DNA of 48,803 nucleotides from Chromobacterium vaccinii (GCF_000971335.1 NZ_JZJL01000038.1:1-48803); one strand, 5' to 3'. Positions 14,750 to 23,428 are shown, numbered from the stretch's first letter. Translations and numbers: made by a program. The notes: generated by a model not told the origin, from the letters alone.

Positions 14750-14999
14750 ATCGTCTCCTTTGCCTCGCGGCCCGCGCCCGATCTCCGGCCGCCGGAAGCC
14801 GCCGGGTGGTATCATGGCCGCTGCCGCGATGGCGGGTTTCAATTCACGCGATTGTCATTTATTCGACACAACAGAGACAAATCGCCTTCGGCAAATAGCA
14901 AGCGTTTACTCTGGCTGCGGCAGTGACGCAACATGCCATTGGCAATCCTAATCGCTACGCCGGGCAGGGAACAAGGCTGCGCCGAGCTTTGCGGCCAGT

Positions 15000-15020
15000 T
15001 GTGGATAACTTTGTGGATAA
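15000..15020 (-). promoter_or_regulatory. Two tandem consensus DnaA boxes
   Basis: TGTGGATAA at 15000-15008 and 15012-15020, i.e. TTATCCACA twice on the minus strand, 12 bp apart. A related TGTGGATCA overlaps the xseA start (15191-15199). Same-phase spacing supports cooperative DnaA binding. Confidence 0.7.
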
Positions 15021-15097
15021 GCCGGTGCACAGTTGGGCTAAACCCTTGCCAAGCCGGGCTTCCACTGGTTTTTCACGCCGGGGATTGATTTTTGTAA

Positions 15098-15131
15098 GAT
15101 ATTGATTTGCTTGCATTTTTAATCAGATATC
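15098..15131. repeat. AT-rich inverted repeat before xseA
   Basis: GATATTGATT (15098-15107) and AATCAGATATC (15121-15131) form an inverted repeat with one bulged base and a 13-nt loop, 60 bp before xseA. It may be an operator. Confidence 0.4.
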
Positions 15132-15191
15132 AAACGCTACGCAGGTGGGAGGCCGCCCGCGTCCCTTGAATATTTACTCCAGTGAAGCATT

Positions 15192-16565
15192 GTGGATCAC
15201 TTGACAAGATACAATTTCCCTGATCAGAGCCAGGACGTGATCAGCGTCTCCTCCCTCAACCGCATGGCGCGGGACCTGCTGGAAGCGGGCATTCCGCCAG
15301 TGTGGATAGGTGGGGAAATCTCCAACCTGACGCTGGCCGCCTCCGGCCACGCCTACTTCTCACTGAAGGACGGCGGCGCCCAGCTCCGCTGCGTGATGTT
15401 CCGCCACAAGCTGTCCATGCTGCCGTTCCGGCCGCAGGAAGGCATGCAGGTGGAACTGCGCGGCCAGGTGACGCTGTACGAGGCCAGAGGCGAATTCCAG
15501 ATCAACGTCGGCGAGATGCGCGCCGCCGGTCTCGGCAGGCTGTACGAGGCTTTCGAGCGGCTGAAGGCGCGGCTGCAGGCCGAGGGCCTGTTCGACAATG
15601 CCCGCAAGCGCGAGCTGCCCGTCCACCCAACCGCCATCGGCATCGTCACCTCCCCCGCCGCCGCCGCGCTGCGCGACGTGGTCAGCACGCTGCGCCGCCG
15701 CATGCCGGGCATCCCGCTGATCCTCTACCCGGCCCAGGTGCAGGGCGAAAGCTCGGCCCGGCAGATCGCCGACGCCATCCGCCAAGCCGGCGAACGCCGC
15801 GAGGTGGACGTGCTGATCGTCTGCCGCGGCGGGGGCAGCATCGAAGACTTGTGGTCATTCAACGAGGAAATCGTCGCCCGCGCCGTCGCCGCCTGCCCGA
15901 TTCCCACCGTCAGCGGCGTCGGCCACGAAACCGACTTCACCATCTGCGACTTCGTCGCCGACCGCCGCGCCCCGACGCCGACCGCCGCGGCGGAGCTGGT
16001 GTCGCCCAACCGCGAGCACCTGACCATTCAGCTGGAGCAGACCAAACGCGCGCTGGAGCGGGCGCTGGGCCGGCTGCTGACCGACAAGGCCCAGCAGCTG
16101 GATTTCCTCGGCCGCCGCCTGACCCACCCCGGCGCCAGATTGCAGACCCAGCGCGAACGGCTGAACACGCTGTCGCAAACGCTGAAGCAACGCGTGCACG
16201 CCGCCTTCGAGCAGGGCCGCTGGCGGCTGCAGCTGGCCGGCACCCGCCTCTCCCGCCACCAGCCGGATCTGGATGCAGGCTGGCAGGCGCTGCGGCAACG
16301 GCAGGACGCGCTGATCCGCGCGCGCGACCGGCTGCTGGAGCGCCGCGCCCAACGACTGGCGCAGCTGGCCGCCACGCTGACCGCGCTCAATCCCGACGCT
16401 GTGCTGGCGCGCGGCTATGCCATCGTGCAAAAACAGGACGGCCAGGCGGTCAAGAATCCGGCCGAGCTGCTGAACCACGAAAAGGTGACGCTGCGGCTGG
16501 CCGAAGGCAGCACCGAGGCCCGCATCGAGCATTCCGAAGGCGCGCAAGCCCAGCTGCCGTTTTAA
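15192..16565 (+). CDS. xseA: Exodeoxyribonuclease VII large subunit
   Basis: 457 aa; the nuclease subunit of ExoVII, which degrades single-stranded DNA from either end. N-terminal OB-fold: SVSSLNRMARDLLEAGIPPVWIGGEISNL with SGHAYFSLKDGGAQLRCVMF (about residues 20-75). Catalytic core: IGIVTSPAAAALRDV near 145, YPAQVQGESSA near 177, IVCRGGGSIEDLWSFNDE-like CRGGGSIEDLWSFNEE near 212-228, and PTVSGVGHETDFTICDFVADRRAPTPTAAAELV near 238-270. A long Arg/Leu/Gln coiled-coil region (about 275-400) follows, then the C-terminal ARGYAIVQKQDG. The start is GTG at 15192; no ATG is available before the OB-fold and the RBS is weak. The GTG lies in a DnaA-box-like sequence. Confidence 0.94.
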   Translation: MDHLTRYNFPDQSQDVISVSSLNRMARDLLEAGIPPVWIGGEISNLTLAASGHAYFSLKDGGAQLRCVMFRHKLSMLPFRPQEGMQVELRGQVTLYEARGEFQINVGEMRAAGLGRLYEAFERLKARLQAEGLFDNARKRELPVHPTAIGIVTSPAAAALRDVVSTLRRRMPGIPLILYPAQVQGESSARQIADAIRQAGERREVDVLIVCRGGGSIEDLWSFNEEIVARAVAACPIPTVSGVGHETDFTICDFVADRRAPTPTAAAELVSPNREHLTIQLEQTKRALERALGRLLTDKAQQLDFLGRRLTHPGARLQTQRERLNTLSQTLKQRVHAAFEQGRWRLQLAGTRLSRHQPDLDAGWQALRQRQDALIRARDRLLERRAQRLAQLAATLTALNPDAVLARGYAIVQKQDGQAVKNPAELLNHEKVTLRLAEGSTEARIEHSEGAQAQLPF

Positions 16566-16779
16566 AACCCGCTGACAGAACCCCCTATCCTGCGTTGCGT
16601 CTCCCTGTCGAACGACGGGCATTGCCTGCGTCGGCGCGCCTTGGCCCAGGTTCTTGGCGAGGTTTTGTTAGCGGCACTAAAACGCAACCCTCGCGGCGCG
16701 AAGCCAGGCGCGTCATCAACGGTGCCCCGCCATGCCTCTGGTTTTACACGGCCTCTCCGACTGATAGCTCCATCCCATG
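16566..16779. other. Gap after xseA with a structured stretch
   Basis: 214 nt without a gene. At 16658-16696 GCGAGG and CCTCGC enclose TTAG-CGGCA-CTAA, forming a hairpin with internal loops. It might be a repeat element or structured RNA; nothing else is recognised. Confidence 0.35.
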
Positions 16780-16802
16780 AAAGACGCCGCAGGCGTCTTT
16801 TT
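16780..16802 (+). terminator. Terminator
   Basis: AAAGACGCC-GCA-GGCGTCTTTTT, a strong hairpin with a T-tract, 215 nt beyond xseA. It separates xseA from the peptide cassette. Confidence 0.85.
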
Positions 16803-17159
16803 GCATTTCCGCGTCACGCTTCCGAAACGGTTTATTTTCACGTAAATAATTTGCCGATTATTTATCCAAGCGCAGCTTAAAATAATTTCCGTCTTATTTT
16901 ATTCTTCCGCGCCATATTCTTATCAAATCACGCATTTACTGATCCAGATTAATCTTTCCAGATTGACGGCGTCATTTCACTTTGCGATCATGCCCCGCAA
17001 CAAAAACATTCAGCCACGCAGCGCATTGATTTTAATGAATGTCTGCAATTGAATGGTTGTTATTGGTCATATAAAAATAGCGCGAGAAAAACAAACCAAG
17101 CAATTGAAACAATGCTGATAAATAGCCGCATGAAAATCCATCAACACGAGGCATTAAAC
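16803..17159 (+). promoter_or_regulatory. AT-rich leader region of the peptide cassette
   Basis: 357 nt without a supported gene and visibly AT-rich against the GC-rich surroundings. A possible promoter, TTGAAT (17049-17054) with TATAAA (17070-17075), has a short 15-nt spacer. The shift in composition continues through the first peptide gene and suggests acquired DNA or relaxed selection. Confidence 0.4.
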
Positions 17160-17336
17160 ATGAAACCAAAACAAATCAATAGCGTCGCCGAATTTGAAAA
17201 CCAAATCCAGAAAAGTTTGGCGCTTGCCAAAATGGTGCGATTAAGCGCCGAGGAAATAGAAATGATCAACGGCGGCACGCAGGAAAACCCGCCTCGCATG
17301 ACAGGGAAAATCGTGCAGTCATCAGCCAAGCAATAA
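17160..17336 (+). CDS. Double-glycine leader peptide 1 (RiPP/bacteriocin-like precursor)
   Basis: 58 aa. Residues 1-39 form a leader ending in VRLSAEEIEMINGG (GG at 38-39). This LS-x-x-E-[IL]-x-x-[IV]-x-GG shape is what C39-peptidase/ABC exporters cut in class II bacteriocins and related peptides. The predicted core (40-58) is 19 aa, polar, with Pro-Pro and no cysteine: it begins TQENPPRMTG. The leader aligns with that of the peptide at 17888 with no gap from residue 1 to 39, with 18 identities. The RBS is ACGAGGC, with a long spacer. Codon use is AT-rich (AAA, AAT, ATA), unlike neighbours. No modifying enzyme of a known class and no dedicated peptidase/exporter is in the window, so the fate of the peptide is unknown. 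The call rests on the paired leaders. Confidence 0.72.
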   Translation: MKPKQINSVAEFENQIQKSLALAKMVRLSAEEIEMINGGTQENPPRMTGKIVQSSAKQ

Positions 17337-17399
17337 AAGCGGCCATCCATTCCGCCCAACCGGCGGGCGAACATTCATTCAGGCGCTTCGCGAACCAAT

Positions 17400-17849
17400 A
17401 TGAACAACGACCAAACCCGGCTCTGCCCCAGCTCCACCTTCGAAGGCGATGGCAATATGGTGTTCGGCATCGTGGGAGGCAGCGCGCATCAACGCCGCGT
17501 GATCTATCTGAAGAAAATGCTGCCGGCCGCCGAGATTGACCGTTCCCGATTGGACGGCATCGCGCCGGAGGAAGTGTTCCGCACCGCCGGTCCTTGCGCC
17601 CAGACCCGTTGCGCCCATCACGACAATGCCGCATCGCGCTGCACGCTGGCCGAGCGCGTGGTGGCCGCGGCGGACGAAGTGGTGGACCGGCTGGCCTACT
17701 GCGCGATACGGCCCCGCTGCATGTGGTGGAGCCAGCACGGCCGCGACGCCTGCACGCGCTGCCCGCAGGTGGTATCCATCGACCGTCTGCCGGATGCAGC
17801 CATCGCCCAGGCCCGGATTCCGCCCCAGCCCGCCTCCGCCGGCAACTGA
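17400..17849 (+). CDS. Eight-cysteine protein between two GG-leader peptides, unknown function
   Basis: 149 aa, unrecognised. Cysteines lie at 9, 66, 71, 81, 101, 107, 118 and 121. The ordered pattern is C66-x4-C71 with His73-His74, x9 to C81, then C101-x5-C107-x10-C118-x2-C121. Key stretches are GPCAQTRCAHH, YCAIRPRCMWW and ACTRCPQVV. The spacing strongly suggests a metal or Fe-S site, and the helix AERVVAAADEVVDRLAY links the two halves. The C-terminal 25 residues are Pro/Ala-rich. There is no signal peptide or membrane segment, so it is probably cytoplasmic. Lying between two related precursor-like genes (63 and 38 nt gaps), it is a candidate maturation or binding partner. The RBS before 17400 is weak; the in-frame ATG at 17457 is an alternative start, but it would remove C9. 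Confidence 0.75.
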   Translation: MNNDQTRLCPSSTFEGDGNMVFGIVGGSAHQRRVIYLKKMLPAAEIDRSRLDGIAPEEVFRTAGPCAQTRCAHHDNAASRCTLAERVVAAADEVVDRLAYCAIRPRCMWWSQHGRDACTRCPQVVSIDRLPDAAIAQARIPPQPASAGN

Positions 17850-17887
17850 ACCCCCTTCCAGCAATCGCTCAGCAAAGGAAAATCGCC

Positions 17888-18079
17888 ATGAAACAAAGCC
17901 AGACCCTTCAACACACCGAGTGGGACGCCCAACTCGACCACAGCCTGCAAATCGCCCAACTGGTGCGCCTGAGCGCCGACGAGATCGAGTGCGTATCCGG
18001 CGGGCAGGCCAATAACGGGCCGAGCACCGGCTTCGTGCCGCGCAAGCCGCCGACGACCGGCTTCGTTCCACAGCCCTGA
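17888..18079 (+). CDS. Double-glycine leader peptide 2 with repeated TGFVP core
   Basis: 63 aa. The leader (1-39) ends VRLSADEIECVSGG, with GG at 38-39, the same length as in the peptide at 17160. Shared columns include Met1, Lys2, Gln5, Glu11, Gln15, Ser19-Leu20, Ala23, Val26-Ala30, Glu32-Glu34 and Gly38-Gly39. The predicted core (40-63) is QANNGPSTGFVPRKPP followed by TTGFVPQP, so TGFVP occurs twice, 10 residues apart, in a proline-rich context. There is no Cys in the core. The RBS (AAAGGAAAATCGCC-ATG) is strong. Codons are GC-rich, unlike peptide 1, so the two genes have different composition histories. A terminator follows at 18091. Function is unknown; a secreted, possibly modified, peptide is the leading idea. 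Confidence 0.78.
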   Translation: MKQSQTLQHTEWDAQLDHSLQIAQLVRLSADEIECVSGGQANNGPSTGFVPRKPPTTGFVPQP

Positions 18080-18090
18080 GCCAGCCATGA

Positions 18091-18126
18091 AAAAGGCCGC
18101 TCCCTGTGGAGCGGCCTTGGCTTTTG
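18091..18126 (+). terminator. Terminator of the peptide cassette
   Basis: AAGGCCGCTCC-CTGT-GGAGCGGCCTT, an 11-bp perfect stem followed by GGCTTTT. It lies between the convergent cassette and ispH and could serve both. Confidence 0.85.
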
Positions 18127-18141
18127 CGATAGGAATTCGCG

Positions 18142-19077
18142 TCAGGCTTGCGGACGCAGCGCCAGCGGCAAGGCGAACACCGTGCTCTCCTCCACCCCGG
18201 GCAGCTCGGTGACCTGAGTGACGTCGAACGCCTTGATGCGGTCGATCACAGCCTGCACCAGCACTTCCGGCGCGCTGGCGCCGGCGGTGACGCCGACGCG
18301 GCGCTTGCCGGCGAACCATTCCGGCTCCAGCAGGCTGGCGTTGTCGACCATATAGGCGTCCACGCCCTTCAGCGCCGCCACTTCACGCAGGCGGTTGGAA
18401 TTGGAGCTATTGGGCGACCCCACCACCACCACGATGTCGCACTGGTCGGCCAGCAGCTTCACCGCGTCCTGGCGGTTCTGCGTCGCATAGCAAATGTCGT
18501 CCTTCTTCGGACTGTGGATCTTGGGGAAGCGGGCTTTCAGGGCGGCGATGATGTCGCGGGTCTCGTCCACCGACAGCGTGGTCTGGCTGACGTAGGACAG
18601 CGCGTCCTCGCGCTTGACCTGCAGCGTGGCGACGTCGTCTACCGTTTGCACCAGATACATGCCGGAATCCACCTGGCCCATCGTGCCTTCCACTTCCGGA
18701 TGGCCGGCGTGGCCGATCATGATGATTTCCATGTCAGCCTTGTGCATCCGCTTCACCTCGACATGCACCTTGGTCACCAGCGGACAGGTGGCGTCGAACA
18801 CCGTCAGTCCCAGCGCCTCAGCCTCCGCCCGCACCGTCAGCGGCACGCCGTGGGCGGAGTAGATCAGCGTGCTGCCGGGCGGCACGTCCTTCAATTCCTC
18901 GATGAACACCGCGCCCTTGTTGCGCAGGTCATCGACGACGAAGCGGTTGTGCACCACTTCATGGCGCACGTAGATGGGCGCGCCGTACAGCTCGATGGCG
19001 CGCTCGACGATGGCGATGGCCCTGTCGACGCCGGCGCAGAAGCCGCGCGGGTTGGCGAGCATGATGGTCTTCGTCAT
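18142..19077 (-). CDS. ispH: 4-hydroxy-3-methylbut-2-enyl diphosphate reductase
   Basis: 311 aa; the last step of the MEP isoprenoid pathway, giving IPP and DMAPP through a [4Fe-4S] centre. Cluster cysteines: Cys14 ([12 protein letters not shown]), Cys98 ([11 protein letters not shown]) and Cys196 (ICYATQNRQ). Substrate residues include HEVVHN near 40, SAHGVP near 75, [11 protein letters not shown] near 122-132 with the catalytic Glu, and [13 protein letters not shown] near 220. The start at 19077 follows GAGGAAATTTTG. It lies 95 nt after lspA in the same direction, completing the common ribF-ileS-lspA-ispH order, but without the usual fkpB between. Confidence 0.96.
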   Translation of the reverse strand: MTKTIMLANPRGFCAGVDRAIAIVERAIELYGAPIYVRHEVVHNRFVVDDLRNKGAVFIEELKDVPPGSTLIYSAHGVPLTVRAEAEALGLTVFDATCPLVTKVHVEVKRMHKADMEIIMIGHAGHPEVEGTMGQVDSGMYLVQTVDDVATLQVKREDALSYVSQTTLSVDETRDIIAALKARFPKIHSPKKDDICYATQNRQDAVKLLADQCDIVVVVGSPNSSNSNRLREVAALKGVDAYMVDNASLLEPEWFAGKRRVGVTAGASAPEVLVQAVIDRIKAFDVTQVTELPGVEESTVFALPLALRPQA

Positions 19078-19172
19078 CAAAATTTCCTCAATCGAGCCGG
19101 AACCGCGTCCCGGCAGGTGCGCGAATGGCCCGCTGCGCGGGCCATCGCCTTGCATTCACAACGGCGGCCGTC

Positions 19173-19673
19173 TCAGTTCGACGGTTTTTTCAGGCTGTCC
19201 AGCACCATCAGCGCCGCGCCGACGCAGATGAAGGAATCGGCCAGGTTGAACGCCGGGTAAAACCACTGGTTGTAGTAGTGGAGCATGATGAAATCGATCA
19301 CGTGGCCATAAGCCAGGCGGTCGATCACATTGCCCAGCGCGCCGCCCATGATGAAGGCCGCGGCCAGGTTCATCATGCCGGAAAAACGCCGCTTGACGAT
19401 GTTCCAACCCAGCCAGCCGGACACGGCGAAGGCCAGGATGGTGAACAGATACTTCTGCCAACCGCCGGCATCGTGCAAAAAACTGAACGCCGCGCCGGGA
19501 TTGTAGACCAGGGTGAAATTGAAAAAGCCTTCCACCACCGGCCGGATTTCTCCGTACTGGAAGCGGCTGTTGAAATACAACTTGCTGATCTGGTCCAGTA
19601 CGATCACCAGGGCCGCCAGCGCGAACCACTTGGGCCAGCTGCGGGCGCCGGGCATAGTCATTGCAGAATCCAT
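19173..19673 (-). CDS. lspA: Lipoprotein signal peptidase (signal peptidase II)
   Basis: 166 aa; an inner-membrane aspartic protease that removes signal peptides from diacylglyceryl prolipoproteins, for example those of the lipoproteins encoded in this window. Four hydrophobic segments are seen. Signature blocks: LDQISKLYF near 27, YNPGAAFSFLHDAGGWQ near 57, MGGALGNVIDRLAYGHVIDF near 108-127 (first catalytic Asp), and FNLADSFICVGAAL near 140-153 (second catalytic Asp). Start choice is uncertain: Met at 19673, 19661 or 19655 are all in frame and none has a clear RBS. It is 51 nt downstream of ileS. Confidence 0.95.
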   Translation of the reverse strand: MDSAMTMPGARSWPKWFALAALVIVLDQISKLYFNSRFQYGEIRPVVEGFFNFTLVYNPGAAFSFLHDAGGWQKYLFTILAFAVSGWLGWNIVKRRFSGMMNLAAAFIMGGALGNVIDRLAYGHVIDFIMLHYYNQWFYPAFNLADSFICVGAALMVLDSLKKPSN

Positions 19674-19724
19674 CTATCGGTATCCATGGGCTGGCGGGGC
19701 CGCCTGAGCGGCCCCGGCGGACGG

Positions 19725-22502
19725 TCAGGCGTGCAAGCGCGGCTCGCCCTTGCCGTCCAGGTTGTCGACGCAACGGCCGCAGACAGCGCCGTGTCCGGCG
19801 TGGCTGCCCACATCGGCGCGGTAGTGCCAGCAGCGGTCGCACTTGCCGTGCGCGGACGGGGATACCCGGATGGCCAGCTCGCCGGCCTCGCGCACACCCG
19901 CCTTGGACACGATCAACACGAACTTCAGTTCCTCGCCCAAGCTGGCCAGATGGCGGGCCAGCTCGGCCGGCGCGTCGATTTCGATCTCCGCCTGCAGCGA
20001 AGAGCCCAGCTTGTCGGCGCTGCGCAGCTCCTCGATCTCCTTGTTCACCGCGACGCGCAGCTCGCGGATCGCTTGCCACTTGGCGGACAAGGCGGCCTCG
20101 CGCTCGACGGCCTGCGCCGGGAACTCATGCCAGATGTGATACAGCGTGGACTCTTCCTCGCTGTCCACCAGCACATTCCACGCCTCGTCGGCGGTGAAGC
20201 ACAGGATGGGCGCCACCATCAGCAACAGGCTGCGGGTGATGTGGTACAAGGCGGTCTGCGCGCTGCGGCGGGCATGGCTGCCGGCCTGGGTGGTGTACAG
20301 GCGGTCCTTGATCACGTCCAGGTAGAACGCGCCCAGGTCTTCCGAGCAGTAGCCGACCACTTCCTGCACCACGTGGTGGAAGGCGTAGCGGGAGTACAGC
20401 TCGCCCACCACTTTTTCCTGCACCTCGCGGGCGCGCAACAGCGCGTACTGGTCCAGCTCCACCATCTTGTCCAGCGGCACGGTGTGCTCCAGCGGATCGA
20501 AGTCCGACAGATTGGACAGCAGGAAGCGGATAGTGTTGCGCAGGCGGCGGTAGCTTTCCGTGGTGCGCTTCAGAATCTCTTGCGACAGCGACATGTCGCC
20601 GGAGTAGTCGGCGCTGGCCACCCACAGCCGCAGGATGTCTGCGCCCAGGGTGCCGCAGATCTCTTCCGGCGCGATGCCGTTGCCCTTGGACTTGGACATC
20701 TTGTAGCCCTTGTCGTCCACGGTGAAGCCGTGGGTCAAGAGCTGCTTGTACGGCGCGCGGCCGATGGTGGCGCAGCCGGTCTTCAGCGACGACTGGAACC
20801 AGCCGCGGTGCTGGTCGGAGCCTTCCAAATACAGGTCGGCCGGCCAGGCCAGTTCCGGACGCTGCTTCAGCACCGCGAAGTGGGTGGCGCCGGAGTCGAA
20901 CCACACGTCCAGCGTGTCGGTCAGCTTGCGGTATTGCTCGGCCTCGCCGCCCAGCAATTCCTTGGCGTCCAGGCTGAACCAGGCTTCGATGCCCTGCTGC
21001 TCGATGCGCAGCGCCACTTCCTCCAGCAGTTGGGCTGAGCGCGGATGCAGCTCGCCCGACTCCTTGTGGATGAAGAAGGTCATCGGCACGCCCCAGTTGC
21101 GCTGGCGCGATACGCACCAATCCGGGCTGTTCTTGATCATCGCGTCCAGACGGGCGCGGCCCCAGGCCGGGAAGAACTCGGTGGCGTCGACGGCGCGCTG
21201 GCTGATCTCGCGCAGCGTCTCGCCGCCATTGGCCTGGCGGTCCATGCTGATGAACCACTGCGGCGTGGCGCGGAAGATGATCGGCGTCTTGTGGCGCCAG
21301 CAATGCGGGTAGCTGTGCTCCAGCTTGGCCTTGTGCACCAGCGTGCCGTGCGACTCCAGCGTCTCGATCACGCGCGGGTTGGCGTCCCATACCAGCATGC
21401 CGGCGAACAGTTCGGTGGTGCTCTTGTAGCGGCCGTCGTCGGCAACCGGGTTGGCGATAGGCAGCTTGTACTGCAGGCCGGCCTGGAAGTCTTCCAGGCC
21501 ATGGGCCGGCGCGGTGTGCACCAAGCCGGTGCCGGCGTCAGTGGTGACGTGGTCGCCCAGGATCACCGGCACCTGGCGGTCGTAGAACGGGTGGCGCAGC
21601 TGGATCAGCTCCAGCGCCTCGCCCTTGGCTTCGCCCAGCACGCGGTACGCTTCAACGCCGTAGCGCTTCATTGCCGACTCGACCAGATCCTTGCCCAGGA
21701 TCAGCTTGCCCTTGGGCGTGTCGACCAACTGGTAATCCAGATTGGCGCCGGCCGCGACGGCCTGATTGGCCGGCAGCGTCCACGGCGTGGTGGTCCAGAT
21801 CACGGCCAGCGCGCCGGATGCGTCGGCGTCGAAGGCGGCGGAGGCCTTGTCGGCGTCGATCACCTTGAAGCCGACGTCGATCGCCGGCGACACCTTGTCT
21901 TCGTATTCCACTTCGGCCTCGGCCAGCGACGAGCCGCACTCGATGCACCAGTGCACCGGCTTCTCGCCCTTGGTCAGATAGCCGTTTTCATGGATCTTGC
22001 CGAGCGTGCGGACGATGTCGGCCTCGGTCTTGAAATCCATGGTCAGATAGGGATTGTCCCAGTCGCCGAGCACGCCCAGGCGGATGAAGCCCTTCTTCTG
22101 GCGCGCCACCTGCTCCTTGGCGTATTCGCGGCACAGTTCGCGGAACTTGGCGGCGGGAATGTCCTTGCCGTGCAGCTTCTCGACCATCAGCTCGATCGGC
22201 AGGCCGTGGCAGTCCCAGCCCGGCACATAGGGCGCGTCGAAGCCGGCCAGCGTCTTGGAGCGGACGATGATGTCCTTCAACACCTTGTTGACCGCGTGGC
22301 CCAGGTGAATGTCGTTGTTGGCGTACGGCGGGCCGTCATGCAGGATGAACTTGGGCCGGCCGGCGGACAGCTTGCGCAGCTTGTCGTAGCGCTTCTCTTC
22401 CTGCCAGCGCTTGACCCAGGCCGGTTCGCGTTTGGCCAGATCCCCGCGCATGGCGAAGGGTGTATCCAGCAGGTTTACGGTTTTACGATAATCGATGCTC
22501 AT
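19725..22502 (-). CDS. ileS: Isoleucyl-tRNA synthetase
   Basis: 925 aa; a class I synthetase charging tRNA-Ile. HIGH-type motif [15 protein letters not shown] near residue 65, WDCHGLPIE near 95, the editing-domain segment [16 protein letters not shown] near 240, AHGLEDFQ near 335, [12 protein letters not shown] near 455, [11 protein letters not shown] near 555, and the KMSKS loop [16 protein letters not shown] near 605. The C-terminal zinc finger is CDRCWHYR and CGRC (about residues 890-915), the bacterial type sensitive to mupirocin-like inhibitors. Its ATG overlaps the ribF stop by 4 nt (ATGA). Confidence 0.98.
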   Translation of the reverse strand: MSIDYRKTVNLLDTPFAMRGDLAKREPAWVKRWQEEKRYDKLRKLSAGRPKFILHDGPPYANNDIHLGHAVNKVLKDIIVRSKTLAGFDAPYVPGWDCHGLPIELMVEKLHGKDIPAAKFRELCREYAKEQVARQKKGFIRLGVLGDWDNPYLTMDFKTEADIVRTLGKIHENGYLTKGEKPVHWCIECGSSLAEAEVEYEDKVSPAIDVGFKVIDADKASAAFDADASGALAVIWTTTPWTLPANQAVAAGANLDYQLVDTPKGKLILGKDLVESAMKRYGVEAYRVLGEAKGEALELIQLRHPFYDRQVPVILGDHVTTDAGTGLVHTAPAHGLEDFQAGLQYKLPIANPVADDGRYKSTTELFAGMLVWDANPRVIETLESHGTLVHKAKLEHSYPHCWRHKTPIIFRATPQWFISMDRQANGGETLREISQRAVDATEFFPAWGRARLDAMIKNSPDWCVSRQRNWGVPMTFFIHKESGELHPRSAQLLEEVALRIEQQGIEAWFSLDAKELLGGEAEQYRKLTDTLDVWFDSGATHFAVLKQRPELAWPADLYLEGSDQHRGWFQSSLKTGCATIGRAPYKQLLTHGFTVDDKGYKMSKSKGNGIAPEEICGTLGADILRLWVASADYSGDMSLSQEILKRTTESYRRLRNTIRFLLSNLSDFDPLEHTVPLDKMVELDQYALLRAREVQEKVVGELYSRYAFHHVVQEVVGYCSEDLGAFYLDVIKDRLYTTQAGSHARRSAQTALYHITRSLLLMVAPILCFTADEAWNVLVDSEEESTLYHIWHEFPAQAVEREAALSAKWQAIRELRVAVNKEIEELRSADKLGSSLQAEIEIDAPAELARHLASLGEELKFVLIVSKAGVREAGELAIRVSPSAHGKCDRCWHYRADVGSHAGHGAVCGRCVDNLDGKGEPRLHA

Positions 22503-23428
22503 GCCTGCTCTCGCTGCAAACTTGTCAAATAGGTCTTGGCGCTGGCCGCGTCGCGCTCGATCTGGGCCACCAGGGTCGCCAGATCATCATAGCGCTCTTC
22601 GTCGCGCAGTTTCTTCAGGAAGCGTACTGTCAGCCGCTGGCCGTACAGATCGCCCGAGAAATCGAACAGATGCACTTCCAGCTTGTAATCCAAGGTGTCG
22701 CTGACCGTCGGGTTCAGGCCCAGGCTGGCCACGCCGCCCAGGCGGCCCTGCGGCGCGTCAACCTCCACCACGAACACGCCCTTCAACGCCGGCTTCAAAT
22801 GCGGCAGGTGGATGTTGGCGGTGGGAAAGCCTATCGTGCGCCCCAGTTTCTTGCCATGCATCACTTTGCCCGATATCCGGTACACGCCGCCCAGCAACGC
22901 GTTGGCCGAATCCAGATCGCCGGCGGCCAAACGCTCGCGCACCAAGGTGCTGGAAGCGCGTTCGCCCTTGACCAGCACCGACGGCATCGCCTCGGTGGCG
23001 AAATGCGGACAGGAGGCCAGCAACTCGAAATCGCCCTTGCGGCCGGAGCCGAACTGGAAGTCGTCGCCGATCAGCAAATACCGCGTATTCAGTTCCCGCA
23101 CCAGCACCTGGTCGACGAAGCCCTGCGCCGACATATTGGAAAAACTGTGGTTGAAACGGTAAACGAACACGTAATCGATCAAGCCCAGCTCTTCCAGCAG
23201 CGCGAACTTGTCGCGCAAGGTCGACAAGCGCGCCGGCGGATTGGCGCGGGCGAAGAACTCGCGCGGGTGCGGCTCGAAGGTCAGCAAGGCTGTCGGCAAC
23301 GCGCGCGCTTCCGAGCGCAAACGTTCCAGCATGCGCCTGTGGCCCTGATGCACGCCATCGAAATTGCCGATGGTCAACGCGCATCCCGGCAGGGCGAAAC
23401 GACGCGGATCCCCCAGAAATACCTGCAT
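22499..23428 (-). CDS. ribF: Bifunctional riboflavin kinase/FAD synthetase
   Basis: 309 aa; makes FMN and then FAD. The N-terminal adenylyltransferase has [16 protein letters not shown] near residue 20, [10 protein letters not shown] near 50, [20 protein letters not shown] near 118-137, and [14 protein letters not shown] near 160. The C-terminal kinase has [20 protein letters not shown] near 188-207, GVFVV near 220, and ASLGLNPTV near 235. First gene of the ribF-ileS-lspA-ispH run; no strong promoter was spotted upstream, where the rmpM-like gene's terminator lies (23516-23544). Confidence 0.96.
   Translation of the reverse strand: MQVFLGDPRRFALPGCALTIGNFDGVHQGHRRMLERLRSEARALPTALLTFEPHPREFFARANPPARLSTLRDKFALLEELGLIDYVFVYRFNHSFSNMSAQGFVDQVLVRELNTRYLLIGDDFQFGSGRKGDFELLASCPHFATEAMPSVLVKGERASSTLVRERLAAGDLDSANALLGGVYRISGKVMHGKKLGRTIGFPTANIHLPHLKPALKGVFVVEVDAPQGRLGGVASLGLNPTVSDTLDYKLEVHLFDFSGDLYGQRLTVRFLKKLRDEERYDDLATLVAQIERDAASAKTYLTSLQREQA

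Larger units (their letters stand above)
14750..15191. other. 442-nt intergenic region with DnaA boxes
   Basis: No gene is supported; small ORFs here do not resemble proteins. It holds a pair of perfect DnaA boxes (15000-15020), an AT-rich stretch with an inverted repeat (15098-15131), and the divergent promoters of the macrodomain gene and xseA. Confidence 0.6.

Noticed and set aside
14923-15105. 60-aa ORF containing the DnaA boxes
   Set aside because: No RBS, no family resemblance, and the DnaA-box sequence explains its apparent composition.
15000-15131. Chromosomal replication origin
   Set aside because: Only two good DnaA boxes and no dnaA, dnaN or gyrB nearby, so a full oriC is not supported.
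19125-21038. 637-aa ORF on the plus strand across lspA and ileS
   Set aside because: Shadow frame of high-GC genes; ileS and lspA motifs are complete on the other strand.
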